A DNA stretch of 64,000 nt, taken from NCBI RefSeq assembly GCF_903944925.1, contig NZ_CAJATU010000098.1, forward strand, positions 124,001 through 188,000, in the 5' to 3' direction. The position numbers were made by a program, and so were the translations under genes. Shown here one piece after another: positions 34,691-44,492 of the stretch (position 1 is the stretch's first letter; each line of letters begins with the position of its first letter). The stretch comes from an uncultured Rhodopila sp. (GTDB lineage Bacteria; Pseudomonadota; Alphaproteobacteria; Acetobacterales; Acetobacteraceae). The notes below the pieces were generated by a model. That model worked only from the letters and a program-made list of their open reading frames with translations, had not been told where the DNA came from and ran no database searches.

Positions 34691-37207
34691 CTATCGCCGC
34701 AAAGCCGCCAGCACCGCAAACGGCCCGCTGGCCGGCCGCACCGGGGGCAGCGGCTTGACGTCTACCGGACGCCGCCGGCGCAACGGTGTCAGCATGTTCG
34801 GTGCCGGCGGTCCCTGCTGCTCCGGCCCCGGCCCCACGGCCGGCAGAATCCGGAACCCCAGGTGGCGCAGCACGGCTGGCAGCAGATCCGCCTTGATGGC
34901 GAGCCGGGAGGCGAGCCCGGGCGGCAGTGCCACCGGCGACCGCCGCGACCGGTGGCCCAGATCTCCCGCCACCTTCTCGGCGATATCCAGCCGCACCAGT
35001 ATCGGCCCGGCCTCCACCCAGCCGGCCGCCGCGGCGAACCCCGCCGGCCAGCCGGGCTGCTCGGAAGGGACGGAAACCATTGCCGCGCCCGGCAGCTCGG
35101 GGGTCGCCACGCCATGATGCAGCGCCCACAACCGCACCCGCATCGCCGCCGCCCGCGGTTTCATCAACGCCGGCATGAACAGCGCGAACCGGCCGGAACG
35201 CACGCCCAACGCCCGCAACTGCGTCCGGATCGCCGGCGCAAATGTTTCATCGTCGGCCCCGGGGATCAGCCCGAGCGACTCCATCAGCCGGTGTAGCGGC
35301 CCGCGCAACGCCGGATTGGCCCGGGCCATCGCCTCTGCGGCGAACAGCGGCGCAAGGTCAGCGCGGATTTCGCCGTCCAACCAGCTCTGCAGCCGCGCCC
35401 GCACCCGTTCCCGCGACGCGCCGTCGAGGAATTCGCTGTCCAGCACCTGTATACCCGGCCGCAGCGGAGTCTTGCCGCGGGCCAGCCGGGCTATCGGCAC
35501 GCCCTGCCATTCGACCCGGTGGTCCGCGGTCAGTGCGAACGCGTCCCCGGGCGCGGATTCCAGCACGGCGACACGGCGCGGCATCTCGGCGCGCAGCGCC
35601 CGCCGCGCCGCCCGCAGCACCAGCTTCTTCTCGTCGCCGACCGCCGCCGGATCGGGGACGAAGCCGAAGCCCTCGATGCGGCCAACCTCATGGCCTTCGA
35701 CAACGACTTCGCCGCGCAGGGTGACGGCGGAGAGCAACTCGTCGCCCTCGGCCGCCTCCAGCCGGCGCATCAGATGCGCGGCGCGGCGATCGACGAAGCG
35801 GGTCGTCAGGCTTTCGTGCAGCGCGTCGGACAGCTTATCCTCGACCTCCCGTGCTTTCGCCTGCCAGTGCAGGCTGTCCTTCACCCAGTCGGAGCGGGCG
35901 GCGATGTACGACCAGACGCGCACGCCCGAAAGGCGCTGCATCAGCGTGTCGATGTCGCCATCCGCCCGGTCCAGCCCGGCGATCTGCGCCGCCAGCCAGT
36001 CCGTCGGCAACGCCGTATCGGTGGCCACGTGGGAGAACACCCGGGCGCAGAGCCGGGCATGGGTATCGTCGGCCAGTTTACGAAAATCCGGGATCTGGCA
36101 GGCGTCCCACAGCATCCGCATGCGCCGCCGCCCCTGCGCCAGCTTGCGGATGTCGGGGTCGCGCGACAGCGCCGTCAGGGTTTCGACATCGGATGCTTCG
36201 TTGCCGCGCACCAGCCCGGGGCCGGGCGGCGGCGCGTTCAGGCTGTCCAACAGGCTGTTCAACGACGTGAAATCCAGGTCGCTGTTGCGCCAGCACAGCA
36301 TCTCCAGCGACTCGAAGGTATGCGATTCGACGGCGTGGACGACGTCGTCCGGAATGGGCGGGCATTCGGTGGTGGTGCCGAAGGTGCCGTCCTTCATGCC
36401 GCGTCCCGCTCGGCCGGCGATCTGGCCGATTTCGGCGGCGGTCAGGCGGCGGGGGCGGTGGCCGTCGAACTTGCCGAGGCCGGCGAAGGCGACATGGTCC
36501 ACGTTCATGTTCAGGCCCATGCCGATGGCGTCGGTCGCTACCAGGAAGTCGACCTCACGATCCTGGTACAGCGCCACCTGGGCGTTGCGGGTGCGCGGCG
36601 ATAGGCGGCCCATGACCACGGCGCAACCGCCCTTGCGGCGGCGGATCAGCTCTGCCAGGGCATAGATCTCGCCCGCGCTGAAGGCGACGACGGCGGTGCG
36701 CGGCGGCAGGCGGACCAGCTTGGCCGGGCCGGCGTAAGTCAGTTGCGACAGGCGCGGCCTGGTCTCGATCTGGGCGGATGGCACCAGGCGGCGGATCAGC
36801 GGCGCGATGGTCTCGGCGCCGAGGAACATCGTCTCCACCATCCCGCGCGCATGCAAAAGACGATCGGTGAAGACGTGGCCGCGATCGGCGTCGGCGCAGA
36901 GCTGGATTTCGTCCACCGCGACGAACTCGGCGCGGCGGTCGAGCGGCATGGCTTCGACGGTGCAGGAGAACCAACGGGCCTCCGGGGGGATGATTTTCTC
37001 CTCCCCGGTGATCAGCGCGACGTAGCGGGCGCCCTTCTGCGCCACCATGCGGTCGTAGTTTTCCCGCGCCAGCAAGCGCAGCGGGAAGCCGATGATGCCG
37101 GAGGAATGGGCGAGCAAGCGATCGATCGCGAGATGCGTCTTGCCGGTGTTCGTCGGGCCGAGAACAGCCTTGACGCGAGCCGCGAAACCGGAATCGGAGC
37201 CGAGCAT
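34691..37207 (-). CDS. SUV3-like DEAD/DExH helicase
   Basis: The 838-residue protein has helicase motifs in order: GPTNTGKTHLA (Walker A, about residue 17), AVDEIQLCADADRG (motif II, DEIQ, about 96), VFSAGE (motif III region), and QIAGRAGRG (motif VI, about 268). The C-terminal half is a SUV3-like helical region. Family members unwind RNA or DNA-RNA duplexes, and the mitochondrial SUV3 is part of the RNA degradosome. The start has no obvious Shine-Dalgarno. It is followed by the S4-protein and ferredoxin genes in a conserved order. Confidence 0.9.
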   Translation of the reverse strand: MLGSDSGFAARVKAVLGPTNTGKTHLAIDRLLAHSSGIIGFPLRLLARENYDRMVAQKGARYVALITGEEKIIPPEARWFSCTVEAMPLDRRAEFVAVDEIQLCADADRGHVFTDRLLHARGMVETMFLGAETIAPLIRRLVPSAQIETRPRLSQLTYAGPAKLVRLPPRTAVVAFSAGEIYALAELIRRRKGGCAVVMGRLSPRTRNAQVALYQDREVDFLVATDAIGMGLNMNVDHVAFAGLGKFDGHRPRRLTAAEIGQIAGRAGRGMKDGTFGTTTECPPIPDDVVHAVESHTFESLEMLCWRNSDLDFTSLNSLLDSLNAPPPGPGLVRGNEASDVETLTALSRDPDIRKLAQGRRRMRMLWDACQIPDFRKLADDTHARLCARVFSHVATDTALPTDWLAAQIAGLDRADGDIDTLMQRLSGVRVWSYIAARSDWVKDSLHWQAKAREVEDKLSDALHESLTTRFVDRRAAHLMRRLEAAEGDELLSAVTLRGEVVVEGHEVGRIEGFGFVPDPAAVGDEKKLVLRAARRALRAEMPRRVAVLESAPGDAFALTADHRVEWQGVPIARLARGKTPLRPGIQVLDSEFLDGASRERVRARLQSWLDGEIRADLAPLFAAEAMARANPALRGPLHRLMESLGLIPGADDETFAPAIRTQLRALGVRSGRFALFMPALMKPRAAAMRVRLWALHHGVATPELPGAAMVSVPSEQPGWPAGFAAAAGWVEAGPILVRLDIAEKVAGDLGHRSRRSPVALPPGLASRLAIKADLLPAVLRHLGFRILPAVGPGPEQQGPPAPNMLTPLRRRRPVDVKPLPPVRPASGPFAVLAALRR

Positions 37208-37285
37208 GGATGGGATGTTTGGTGGTTACGGCGCGGAATGCAAGCTGCGATGTCGTGACGGCCTCGCGGCGCCGGTTGCAGCCGC

Positions 37286-38716
37286 TCAGCCGCTGGCGGA
37301 GAGCGCCTGGCGGAGCGGCTGGATTGCCCGCCGCCGTGCATCCGCCAGCGCGCGGATGTCGCGGGCAACGATGGGATGGCGCTCGATAACGTCCTGCAGG
37401 GTACGGGCCGGGATGACAATCATGTCGGCGTCCTGGTCGATGGTAACCCGCACCGGCGACAGGCCGCCGGTCAGGGTTTCAGCCAACACCAGAAGCTGAG
37501 CGGAGCCGATGTGCTCGATCGGGGTTTCGCCCTCGCCGTTGAACAGGGTCATTGCCAGCACACCGCTCAGCACCAGGAACGCCTCGCCGATCGGCGCGCC
37601 GGGCCGCAGCAAGGTGTCGGCGCGCCGATAGCGGCGAAACACTCCATCGCGCGCAACCATGGCCAGCACCTCGACATCGCCATGGAACACACCCAGCGCG
37701 GTCAGCATGCGCAGACGCGCCGCCTCGTCCACCGGCACCTCCGCATCCGCCGGCACGGCGCCGGTCAGCCGCAGGCCATGGCGCTGGGCAGCGTACCAAA
37801 ACCGGCTGAGAAAAGCGTCGCGCGGGCCGCTCCCGGCACCCGGATTGGCGACCGGGATTGTCACGCGGTAGTCGATCAGGCCGCCGGCGATCCCGGTCAC
37901 GACGCAGGTGACGGCGGCATCGGGGAGCAGGCCGGGCAGCGCGGTTCCGGCTTCGAGAACCGCGGCGCGGACCCGCTCCGGTGCCATGTCGGCGCCGAGC
38001 GAAAGCGGAATGTCGACAGCGGCCGGGGCATCGGCGCGCGCAGCGATGCGCAGGTTGTCCTTGGCCAGCGTGCTGTTGGCGACGACGATGCGGTCGGCGC
38101 CGGAGCGACTGAGCAGGACGGTATTCCAGTCCATCTCGACAACCCGGGCCGGAGATCCGTCAACCACCAGCCAGTCGCCGATGCCAAAACGTTTCGACGA
38201 CAGCAGGCTAAGGCCCGACAGCAGGTTGCCGACATACTGCTGGAGGGCGAAGCCGAGCACCACCGAGCCGATACCGAGGGCGGCGAACACCTTGCTGACA
38301 TCGACGTCCCAGATGACCGAGACCACCGCGGCGCCCCAGATCGCCGACAACCCGATACGCAGCACGTCGAGCAGCAGCTTCGGCGCGGTGGTCTGGCTGT
38401 CGAGCACCCTGATCACCACGCTCTGCAGTACGCGCAGCAGCAGGTAGAGGGCACTCAGGGCGCAGACTGTGGCTGCGGTGCGGACAAAATTGTTCCCGGC
38501 CGGCAGTTCGGCGAACTGCCGCAGGATGATCCAGAGCGCAGCGGCGGGCAGCAGCAGGTAGGCGATCTGCCGCAATACGCTTGCAGCGATCGCCCGGCCT
38601 CGAACGTCGAGCGCGCGCGCCACTTCGAGCGACGCCAGCACCAGCACCGGATAACCCAGCACCAGCAGCGCAACCTCAAGGCTGTCGCGCGGCAGCCACT
38701 GCGGCGGCGCCATCAT
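37286..38716 (-). CDS. MscS-type channel with C-terminal cyclic-nucleotide-binding-like domain
   Basis: The 476-residue protein has four to five predicted membrane helices (about residues 12-155). An MscS pore and beta domain follows (FAALGIGSVVLGFALQQYVG at about 145, KRFGIGDWLVVDG at about 175). Then comes a C-terminal cyclic-nucleotide-binding-like beta roll (about 345-460). The phosphate-binding cassette is imperfect: AETLTGGLSPVRVTI has Ala-Glu where the family has Gly-Glu, but keeps the arginine. Proteins of this plan are known as bCNG channels, gated by cAMP or related nucleotides. Its ATG overlaps the stop of the upstream gene (ATGA), so the two are coupled. Confidence 0.85.
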   Translation of the reverse strand: MMAPPQWLPRDSLEVALLVLGYPVLVLASLEVARALDVRGRAIAASVLRQIAYLLLPAAALWIILRQFAELPAGNNFVRTAATVCALSALYLLLRVLQSVVIRVLDSQTTAPKLLLDVLRIGLSAIWGAAVVSVIWDVDVSKVFAALGIGSVVLGFALQQYVGNLLSGLSLLSSKRFGIGDWLVVDGSPARVVEMDWNTVLLSRSGADRIVVANSTLAKDNLRIAARADAPAAVDIPLSLGADMAPERVRAAVLEAGTALPGLLPDAAVTCVVTGIAGGLIDYRVTIPVANPGAGSGPRDAFLSRFWYAAQRHGLRLTGAVPADAEVPVDEAARLRMLTALGVFHGDVEVLAMVARDGVFRRYRRADTLLRPGAPIGEAFLVLSGVLAMTLFNGEGETPIEHIGSAQLLVLAETLTGGLSPVRVTIDQDADMIVIPARTLQDVIERHPIVARDIRALADARRRAIQPLRQALSASG

Positions 38717-40899
38717 TGCGCAGCCTCAGCGGCGACCGGAGACGGCGGGGAGGTATCGCCGGCGGTGGTCGCCGCAGCCGGCCGGCTCCAGGTCCGAAGG
38801 GTCGGGTAAGCGGGGTGCTCCATCAGCGGACAGGGCTGGAAGCCATCCAGATCGTTTAGCAGCATGTAACAGCTTTCGCTGACCCGAACGTGGCCGGGTT
38901 GCGCCTCGTAGGCGCTGCGCCGGGCGGCTTCGAGGGGATGGCCCCAAAGATCGAACCCGGTTGGGACTCCGGCGAACAGCAGGACATCGATCTCACCCGA
39001 CGCCAGCCCAAAGCCGAGCGTGATCGGACTCCCCCTGTCCAGGCTGACCTGCCGAATCGCCAGGGTCGCGCTTCGCGTCCAGGCCAGCGCCCGCGCAGCA
39101 TGATCGAGCCGCGGCGAAGACAGGCCGCAGGCCGCCACATGGATCTCGCCGAGTGAGCGCACCGTCTCGACGCCGTGCGCGGCCGCGGTCGCATTCAGCG
39201 CATTCAGGACCGCGCTGAGCACCTCGCTCATTTCCACGGCACCGTGGCGGACCCCGGCACCATCCAGTCCGTGGATCATCGTGACAATGATGGTGACATT
39301 GCTGGCGCTTTCCGCGGTGATCGTCGCGCCGCTGCGCAGCCGCGCCACCACGCCCGCGGGGTAAAGGCTGTCGAGCATGGCGTCAGCCTTGCGCTCCGCC
39401 GCGGCGATCCGGCGGCCGCGCGCGGCGATCTCCGCCGCAAGCTGGTTATGACCCTCGGCGAGATCGGAGAACTCGTCATTGCCGAGAACATCTATCGGGG
39501 CAGGGTCGCGGCCGGCGGCCAGGGTCGCTTCCAATGTTCGCATGCCGGCAACCACGCGCCGCAGCGGGCGCAGGAACAGGCCGGCGCAGCCAAGCGCGAC
39601 GAAGGTCAGCACAATCGCGGCGATGCCGGCGGTGACGGCCAGATCGCGATCAAGCTGCCGCGCCGCCGCAAAGGCTTCGGAGACGTCCTTCTTCGCCAGG
39701 ATCGCCCAGCGCAGGCCGGCAATCTCGATCGACCCGTAAGCAGCGACCACCTCGACGTTGCCGGGGCCGAGGAAGCGGCCAATGCCGGTCTCGTTATGCA
39801 GCGCCCGTTCGATCAGCGGGTTGCGGTCGGGCAGTGAGAGGATCGTGGTGCCGAGCGCGCGCATCTGCCGGATGGTCGCCTTCGGAACACCGTCCGCCTC
39901 CGCCATTGCGAGAAAGCGTTCCGGATCGGTTTGCATCAGCCGAGCCTGGCTGCGCAGCAAGTGGTCGTCGCCCACCAGCAGCACCTCACCGGTTTCGCCC
40001 TGGCCGTTGGCTTTCCACTGGCCGGCATCCGTCAGCAAGTCGTTGAGTTCGTCGATGTCGATCTGCAAGACCAACACGGCGATGATCCTGCCGTTGGAGG
40101 CGATCGGAACGGCGGTGAATAATTGCGGCGCGAACCCCGCAGGCATGTAGGCGTCGTAGTCCACGATCACCGGCTTGCCGCCGTTGGACAAATCAAGCGC
40201 CCTGCGGACCGCCTCGGCGAAGCCGGAGCGCTGGTACGGGCCGGTGAACACACTGTTGCCCAAGTCGGGTTCGCGCGTCGTTGAGTAGAGCAGGATGCCG
40301 GTTGCCGCATCGACAATGTTTATGTCGTCGAAATCGAGGGCGTTCCTGAGGTGGACGAACTGCTGGTGGTAGCGGGCATGCACTCGGTCATACGGGGAGT
40401 CGCCGGCGACCGCGACCACGTCATTCGGGCGGTTGGGCGGGCTGCTGTTGCGGACGAAATAATCGGCCTGCACCCGCCGCCCGACCGGATCGGCAGGCAT
40501 CAGCCCTTCGATCGGGAGTTGGGTGGCCGCCACTTTGTTGATCCGCGGCAGGAATTCGTTCTCGTACCAAGCCGCCAGCACGGCACTGTCGCCCCTACGG
40601 CCCGCGGCGTCCGCCTGCACCAGGGGGTCCGTGTCATGCCAGGCGGCGATGAAGTCCCGCGCGGCCACAACGGTCAAAGACGCATCGCCGAGTGCTTCGG
40701 CGAAGCGCAGTTGGGTCTCAATGTAGCTTTCGATGCGCTGGCGCTTGCCCTCGCGTTGCGCCATCAATTGCTGCTCGACCGTCTGCTGCAGGGCCGAGGC
40801 GCCGGAGCGGTAGCCGATCAGGGCACCGACGGCCAGGCAGGAGAGGCCGGCGACCAACAGGGTCAAAATGATCTTGGACCGGACGGAGAGCTGTGCCAT
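38713..40899 (-). CDS. Cache-HAMP sensor with degenerate class III cyclase domain
   Basis: The 728-residue membrane protein has TM1 (about residues 10-32), a large periplasmic double-Cache region (about 40-405) and TM2 (about 420-445). It also has a HAMP segment and an adenylate/guanylate-cyclase homology domain (about 528-680). The catalytic landmarks are changed. The first metal aspartate position reads VTMIHG where FADIVG is expected, the GD motif reads RSLGE (Glu for Asp), and DLWGHPLEAARRS keeps only the D-W-G frame. It may therefore be a pseudo-cyclase. It overlaps the cyclic-nucleotide channel gene. The ATG at 40899 is chosen by the signal-anchor position. Confidence 0.78.
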   Translation of the reverse strand: MAQLSVRSKIILTLLVAGLSCLAVGALIGYRSGASALQQTVEQQLMAQREGKRQRIESYIETQLRFAEALGDASLTVVAARDFIAAWHDTDPLVQADAAGRRGDSAVLAAWYENEFLPRINKVAATQLPIEGLMPADPVGRRVQADYFVRNSSPPNRPNDVVAVAGDSPYDRVHARYHQQFVHLRNALDFDDINIVDAATGILLYSTTREPDLGNSVFTGPYQRSGFAEAVRRALDLSNGGKPVIVDYDAYMPAGFAPQLFTAVPIASNGRIIAVLVLQIDIDELNDLLTDAGQWKANGQGETGEVLLVGDDHLLRSQARLMQTDPERFLAMAEADGVPKATIRQMRALGTTILSLPDRNPLIERALHNETGIGRFLGPGNVEVVAAYGSIEIAGLRWAILAKKDVSEAFAAARQLDRDLAVTAGIAAIVLTFVALGCAGLFLRPLRRVVAGMRTLEATLAAGRDPAPIDVLGNDEFSDLAEGHNQLAAEIAARGRRIAAAERKADAMLDSLYPAGVVARLRSGATITAESASNVTIIVTMIHGLDGAGVRHGAVEMSEVLSAVLNALNATAAAHGVETVRSLGEIHVAACGLSSPRLDHAARALAWTRSATLAIRQVSLDRGSPITLGFGLASGEIDVLLFAGVPTGFDLWGHPLEAARRSAYEAQPGHVRVSESCYMLLNDLDGFQPCPLMEHPAYPTLRTWSRPAAATTAGDTSPPSPVAAEAAQ

Positions 40900-41005
40900 G
40901 GCGCGTTGCCTGCATACAGGTGGAAGACAGGGAAGCACGCCCGCGGCGGGCTGCCAGTTTCAAGTGCCGGTGCTCGGTGCGCTCCGGTCTCGAAAGCTCG
41001 GCCGC

Positions 41006-41716
41006 CTACGGGGCCGCGCGCGGGGGAGCGCCGGGCAGGCTTTCAATGGCGCTGATGACGCGATTGATCACCTTGGTTACCAGGTCGGCCGAGTATCCGC
41101 CCACCAGTGCAAGCGCCGGCTGGCTCAGGGTAGCCGACAGCTCTTTCGCCTGGTTGTCGCCACCGGCGGCGAACAACATGCTGGAACGGATTTGCGACAG
41201 CAGGATGCCGGAGATCACGCCCGTGACCCATCGCGTCCAGTAGCTGCCCTGGTGCCGCGGATCGTAAGTGCCGGCGGAAATGTATGACTGGCGCTTCTGG
41301 AGATTGGCGAAGCAGCTTCCCAGCGAGGCGGCACTCAACAGGACCACCTCGATCGCCAGCAGACTGATGCCGGAGTTGTCCAGCAGACCTTTCTGCATAT
41401 TCTCAGGGTTCACCCTGGCCGACAAACTGATCAACAGCAGGAACAGCAGCGACGGGCCACCCAGCGCAAAGAAATACCGAACGATCGGCAGCGGCCCGAG
41501 CGAGCTCATGAACGGATGCCGCTCGAATCGGCCTTGGGTGCGGCGGCGGAACTCATGCCGCTCAAACAGGATGCGCGGTCGCCGGTCGGGCAGGAAACCG
41601 CAGCCGGAGATTTCGACCGAGACCGCCGTCCACAGTTCGGGCAAGCCCACGCTGACCACCCCCGCGGCTCGTTCCAGGCCATCGACTGTCAGCGGTTCCG
41701 CCAATCCAGACTGCAT
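41006..41716 (-). CDS. Hypothetical integral membrane protein
   Basis: The 236-residue protein starts with a soluble region of about 75 residues. It then has three or four hydrophobic segments: IVRYFFALGGPSLLFLLLIS at about 90, a NSGISLLAIEVVLLSAAS segment at about 125, and VTGVISGILLSQIRSSML at about 175. I recognise no family. The ATG at 41716 has AAGGGG upstream. An in-frame start at 41770 has no such site. It lies downstream of the sensor/channel operon in the same direction but 106 bases away, and nothing suggests the role. The 600 bases upstream have no supported gene. Confidence 0.55.
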   Translation of the reverse strand: MQSGLAEPLTVDGLERAAGVVSVGLPELWTAVSVEISGCGFLPDRRPRILFERHEFRRRTQGRFERHPFMSSLGPLPIVRYFFALGGPSLLFLLLISLSARVNPENMQKGLLDNSGISLLAIEVVLLSAASLGSCFANLQKRQSYISAGTYDPRHQGSYWTRWVTGVISGILLSQIRSSMLFAAGGDNQAKELSATLSQPALALVGGYSADLVTKVINRVISAIESLPGAPPRAAP

Positions 41717-42340
41717 GCCATACCCCTTTTGTTTCCGGACCGACCGCCCGTTGCATCGGACAAACGGCAACCAGGAGAATCACTGCACCCCGGCATCTCG
41801 TCCGGCACCGCCAAGCCCGCGATAACAGAACGATTTCGTATTCCGGCACAGTGGCGACGCCGTCCCGCACGGGGCACACATTCACCGCCGGACATGCCGC
41901 GAGGTGACCGGTTGTCCGCCCAGGGTGCTTGCCGCCGGGTTTATGGCCGGTATCGCAACGATCTGGTTCGCGTGTCAGGCTGACGACCGATGTCCCGACC
42001 CCTCCGACACATGAACGATAACGCACTATTTAACCACATGCAACGGCGATGCGTGTGCTACCGGCACACCATCCTGATGCCTTCGCCATGATCAGCGCAT
42101 CCTGGCGCCTGAACAGGGCGGAAGTTGCGCGGCGCAACCCAGGCAACGAAGCGGCAGGGATCACCCTTGCCACCCCACTTGCCCTTTTGAGCAGCAGTAG
42201 TCTGCGAAGCCGCATGGCGGCCAATCGCGGGGTGGCGATAAGCGGGACAAAGGGCAAAGCCGGCCTGCCGGTGCAGCGCAGCCCTTGAGGCCCCCGTCCC
42301 CAACCCGCATCATATTGTGCGGTGGGTCTGTCGCCCTCCG
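41717..42340. other. About 620 bases with no supported gene
   Basis: Short frames on both strands (for example 42049-42288 plus and 42030-42257 minus) overlap each other and have no ribosome site or recognisable content. Bases 41717-41830 are the probable promoter region of the minus-strand membrane protein. The only other thing seen is a base-composition dip near 42000-42060 (TTTAACCACATGCAACGG). I see no RNA gene or repeat. Confidence 0.5.
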
Positions 42341-42415
42341 ATGGAGGCTATAGCAAACAGCCGTGCGGGAACCGGCTCACCGGGTTTGTTCCCGAGCCGC
42401 GTCAGGAAGGCGATC

Positions 42416-42976
42416 ATATCAAAGCGCCCCGGCAAAAGCGACTTACCGGTGAGCCAGGTCCGCCGATACCTGGAGCCTGGCCCGATTGTGCTGGTGTCAT
42501 CGAGATGGCAGGGCAGGACGAACATCATGACCATGGGCTGGCATACGGTGATGGAATTCACCCCATCCCTCGTCGGCTGCGTCATAGACTCCGGCAATCA
42601 CAGCTTTCAGATGATCCGGGCCAGCCGGGAGTGTGTCATCAACCTCCCGACAACGAAGCTGACCGACCAGGTCGTCGGAATTGGCAACACCTCGGGTGCG
42701 GAGATCGATAAGTTCGAGCACTTCGGTCTGACGGCGGAGGACGCTGAGCGGGTCGGCGCACCCCTCATCCGCGAATGCCACGCCAACTTCGAGTGCCGCC
42801 TGCACGACGATGCCCTGGTCGACCGCTACAACTTCTTTATATGGGAAGTCGTGCAGGCGCATATTGCCGCCTCGCCGAAACACCCGGAGACGCTGCACTA
42901 CACCGGGGACGGTGTCTTCATGGTCTCCGGGAAGGTCGTCAGCCGCCGATCGCAGTTCCGGCCGGAGATGCTGTGA
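42416..42976 (+). CDS. Flavin reductase-like protein (FMN-binding split barrel)
   Basis: The frame encodes a 186-residue split-barrel flavin protein. It has DLPVSQVRRYLEPGPIVLVS at its start, TNIMTMGWHTVMEFTPSLVG (about residue 36), the VINLPTTKLTDQVVGIGN segment and a FECRLHDDALV strand (about 120). This matches the NADH:FMN oxidoreductase/flavoredoxin family. The start is uncertain. AGGAAGG precedes ATA 42416, which would match the family N-terminus, while ATG 42341 and GTG 42317 lie upstream with no clear site. It precedes the FGGY kinase by 171 bases; function in a pair with it is not indicated. Confidence 0.75.
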   Translation: MSKRPGKSDLPVSQVRRYLEPGPIVLVSSRWQGRTNIMTMGWHTVMEFTPSLVGCVIDSGNHSFQMIRASRECVINLPTTKLTDQVVGIGNTSGAEIDKFEHFGLTAEDAERVGAPLIRECHANFECRLHDDALVDRYNFFIWEVVQAHIAASPKHPETLHYTGDGVFMVSGKVVSRRSQFRPEML

Positions 42977-43147
42977 CGTGCAGGGCTTCTGGATTTTATG
43001 ATCGGGCTGTACCCGGCCGGCTGGAACGCGATCTGCTTTCTCCCTATGACCCGGGGTAGCCATCCGTTGCCGGGTTGGTTGCGCTGCTGGCCGCGGCGGG
43101 CGATTTTGGCCTGCGGCATGACAGTATCCGTAAAAAGGAGGCGGCAC

Positions 43148-44407
43148 ATGACAGGTGTGGCGATCGGCATCGATCTCGGCACATCCGGCATCCGGGCGGC
43201 GCTCTTGGACGCGCGGCGTGACGTCGTCGCGATGACGCGTGCGCCGATCGGCGCCGCGGAACGCACCAACCCGGACGCCTGGTGGCACGCTCTGCGCGAG
43301 GCTATCGGCGCGCTGGCACGCAACGCCAGCCTGCGCAATGTAGACGGCATCGCCGTCGACGGGACCAGCGGCACAATCCTTCCGGTCGATACCGCCGGGC
43401 GGCCGCTCGCACCTGCCAGCCTTTATAACACCCTGGCTGACCCGGCCGACGTCGCTCGTGTGGCACGTGTCGCACCGCCCGGCAGCGCCGCTCGGGGGGC
43501 CTCGTCACCGCTGGCCCGCGCCCTGGCCTGGCGGAACCTGAAGGCCCGGGCGCATCTGCACCATGAGGCGGACTGGCTCGCCGGCCGTCTATGCGGCCGT
43601 TTCGGCCTTAGCGACTGGAACAACGCCCTGAAGACCGGTTACGACCCGGCCATCCCCGGGTGGCCCGAGTGGCTGCGTGCGCTGGACCTCGATCCGGCAC
43701 TGCTGCCCGAGGTGGTGCCGCCGGGCCAAACCATCGGCCGGATTACCATGCCGAACGCACAGATGCTCGGCCTTCCGGCCGCTGTCAGGATCGTCGCCGG
43801 TACCACGGATGGATGCGCTGCGTTCCTGGCAACCGGGGCGGTTGAGGAGGGCGACGGGGTCACGTCACTCGGCACCACGTTGATGCTGAAGATGCTGTCG
43901 CCGCGTCCGGTTCTGGCGCCTGACCATGGTATTTACAGCCACCGCATCGGCGCGCTGTGGCTGCCGGGCGGGGCGTCGAACAGCGGCGGGGGCGCGCTGG
44001 CCAAATACTTTTCGCCGGCACAGCTTGCAGCCCTCAGCGCCCGGATCGATCCGTCCATTGTGTCGGGGTTGGATTTCTACCCGCTGCCGTCCGCGGGAGA
44101 GCGCTTTCCCGTCGCTGATCCCGCGCTGCCGCCGCGGGAGACGCCGCGGCCGGCTGACGATGCGGTGTTTCTGCACGGCATGCTGGAAAGCATAGCCCGG
44201 ATTGAGGCGGCGGGGTATCGGCGCCTGGCCGAACTTGGGGCGCCACGTGTCAGAAGGGTGTTCACGGTTGGAGGCGGGGCGCGTAACGCAGCGTGGGAGG
44301 CCATTCGAGGCCGGGTGCTAGGCGAATCGATGACAGGTGTTGAACTGCAGCCGCCTCGGGCGCTTGAAGCTGCCGTCGGAACAGCGGGACTGGCCCTGGC
44401 AGGATAA
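43148..44407 (+). CDS. FGGY-family carbohydrate kinase (ribulokinase-like)
   Basis: The 419-residue kinase has the ATP/sugar fold signatures: GIDLGTSGIRAALLD (residues 6-20, phosphate 1), VDGTSGTILPVD near 76, GTTDGCAAFL (about 218), TSLGTTLMLK and VGGGARNAAW (about 370). The short length and the DGTSGTIL loop resemble the D-ribulose kinase/xylulokinase-like subgroup rather than glycerol kinase (about 500 residues). AAAGGAGG lies 8 bases before the ATG. No sugar transport or isomerase gene is beside it, so the substrate is not assigned. Confidence 0.85.
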   Translation: MTGVAIGIDLGTSGIRAALLDARRDVVAMTRAPIGAAERTNPDAWWHALREAIGALARNASLRNVDGIAVDGTSGTILPVDTAGRPLAPASLYNTLADPADVARVARVAPPGSAARGASSPLARALAWRNLKARAHLHHEADWLAGRLCGRFGLSDWNNALKTGYDPAIPGWPEWLRALDLDPALLPEVVPPGQTIGRITMPNAQMLGLPAAVRIVAGTTDGCAAFLATGAVEEGDGVTSLGTTLMLKMLSPRPVLAPDHGIYSHRIGALWLPGGASNSGGGALAKYFSPAQLAALSARIDPSIVSGLDFYPLPSAGERFPVADPALPPRETPRPADDAVFLHGMLESIARIEAAGYRRLAELGAPRVRRVFTVGGGARNAAWEAIRGRVLGESMTGVELQPPRALEAAVGTAGLALAG

Positions 44408-44492
44408 TGTCCGCACTGAAGCGGAGGGGGATCGCCTCGTTCCGCCCTTGCCGCGCATGCAACATATACGCCATGAAGTCCAGCCGGGCTGC

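Noticed and set aside
42049-42288. 79-codon frame in the 41.7-42.3 kb gap
   Set aside because: No ribosome site, and an equally long antisense frame exists.
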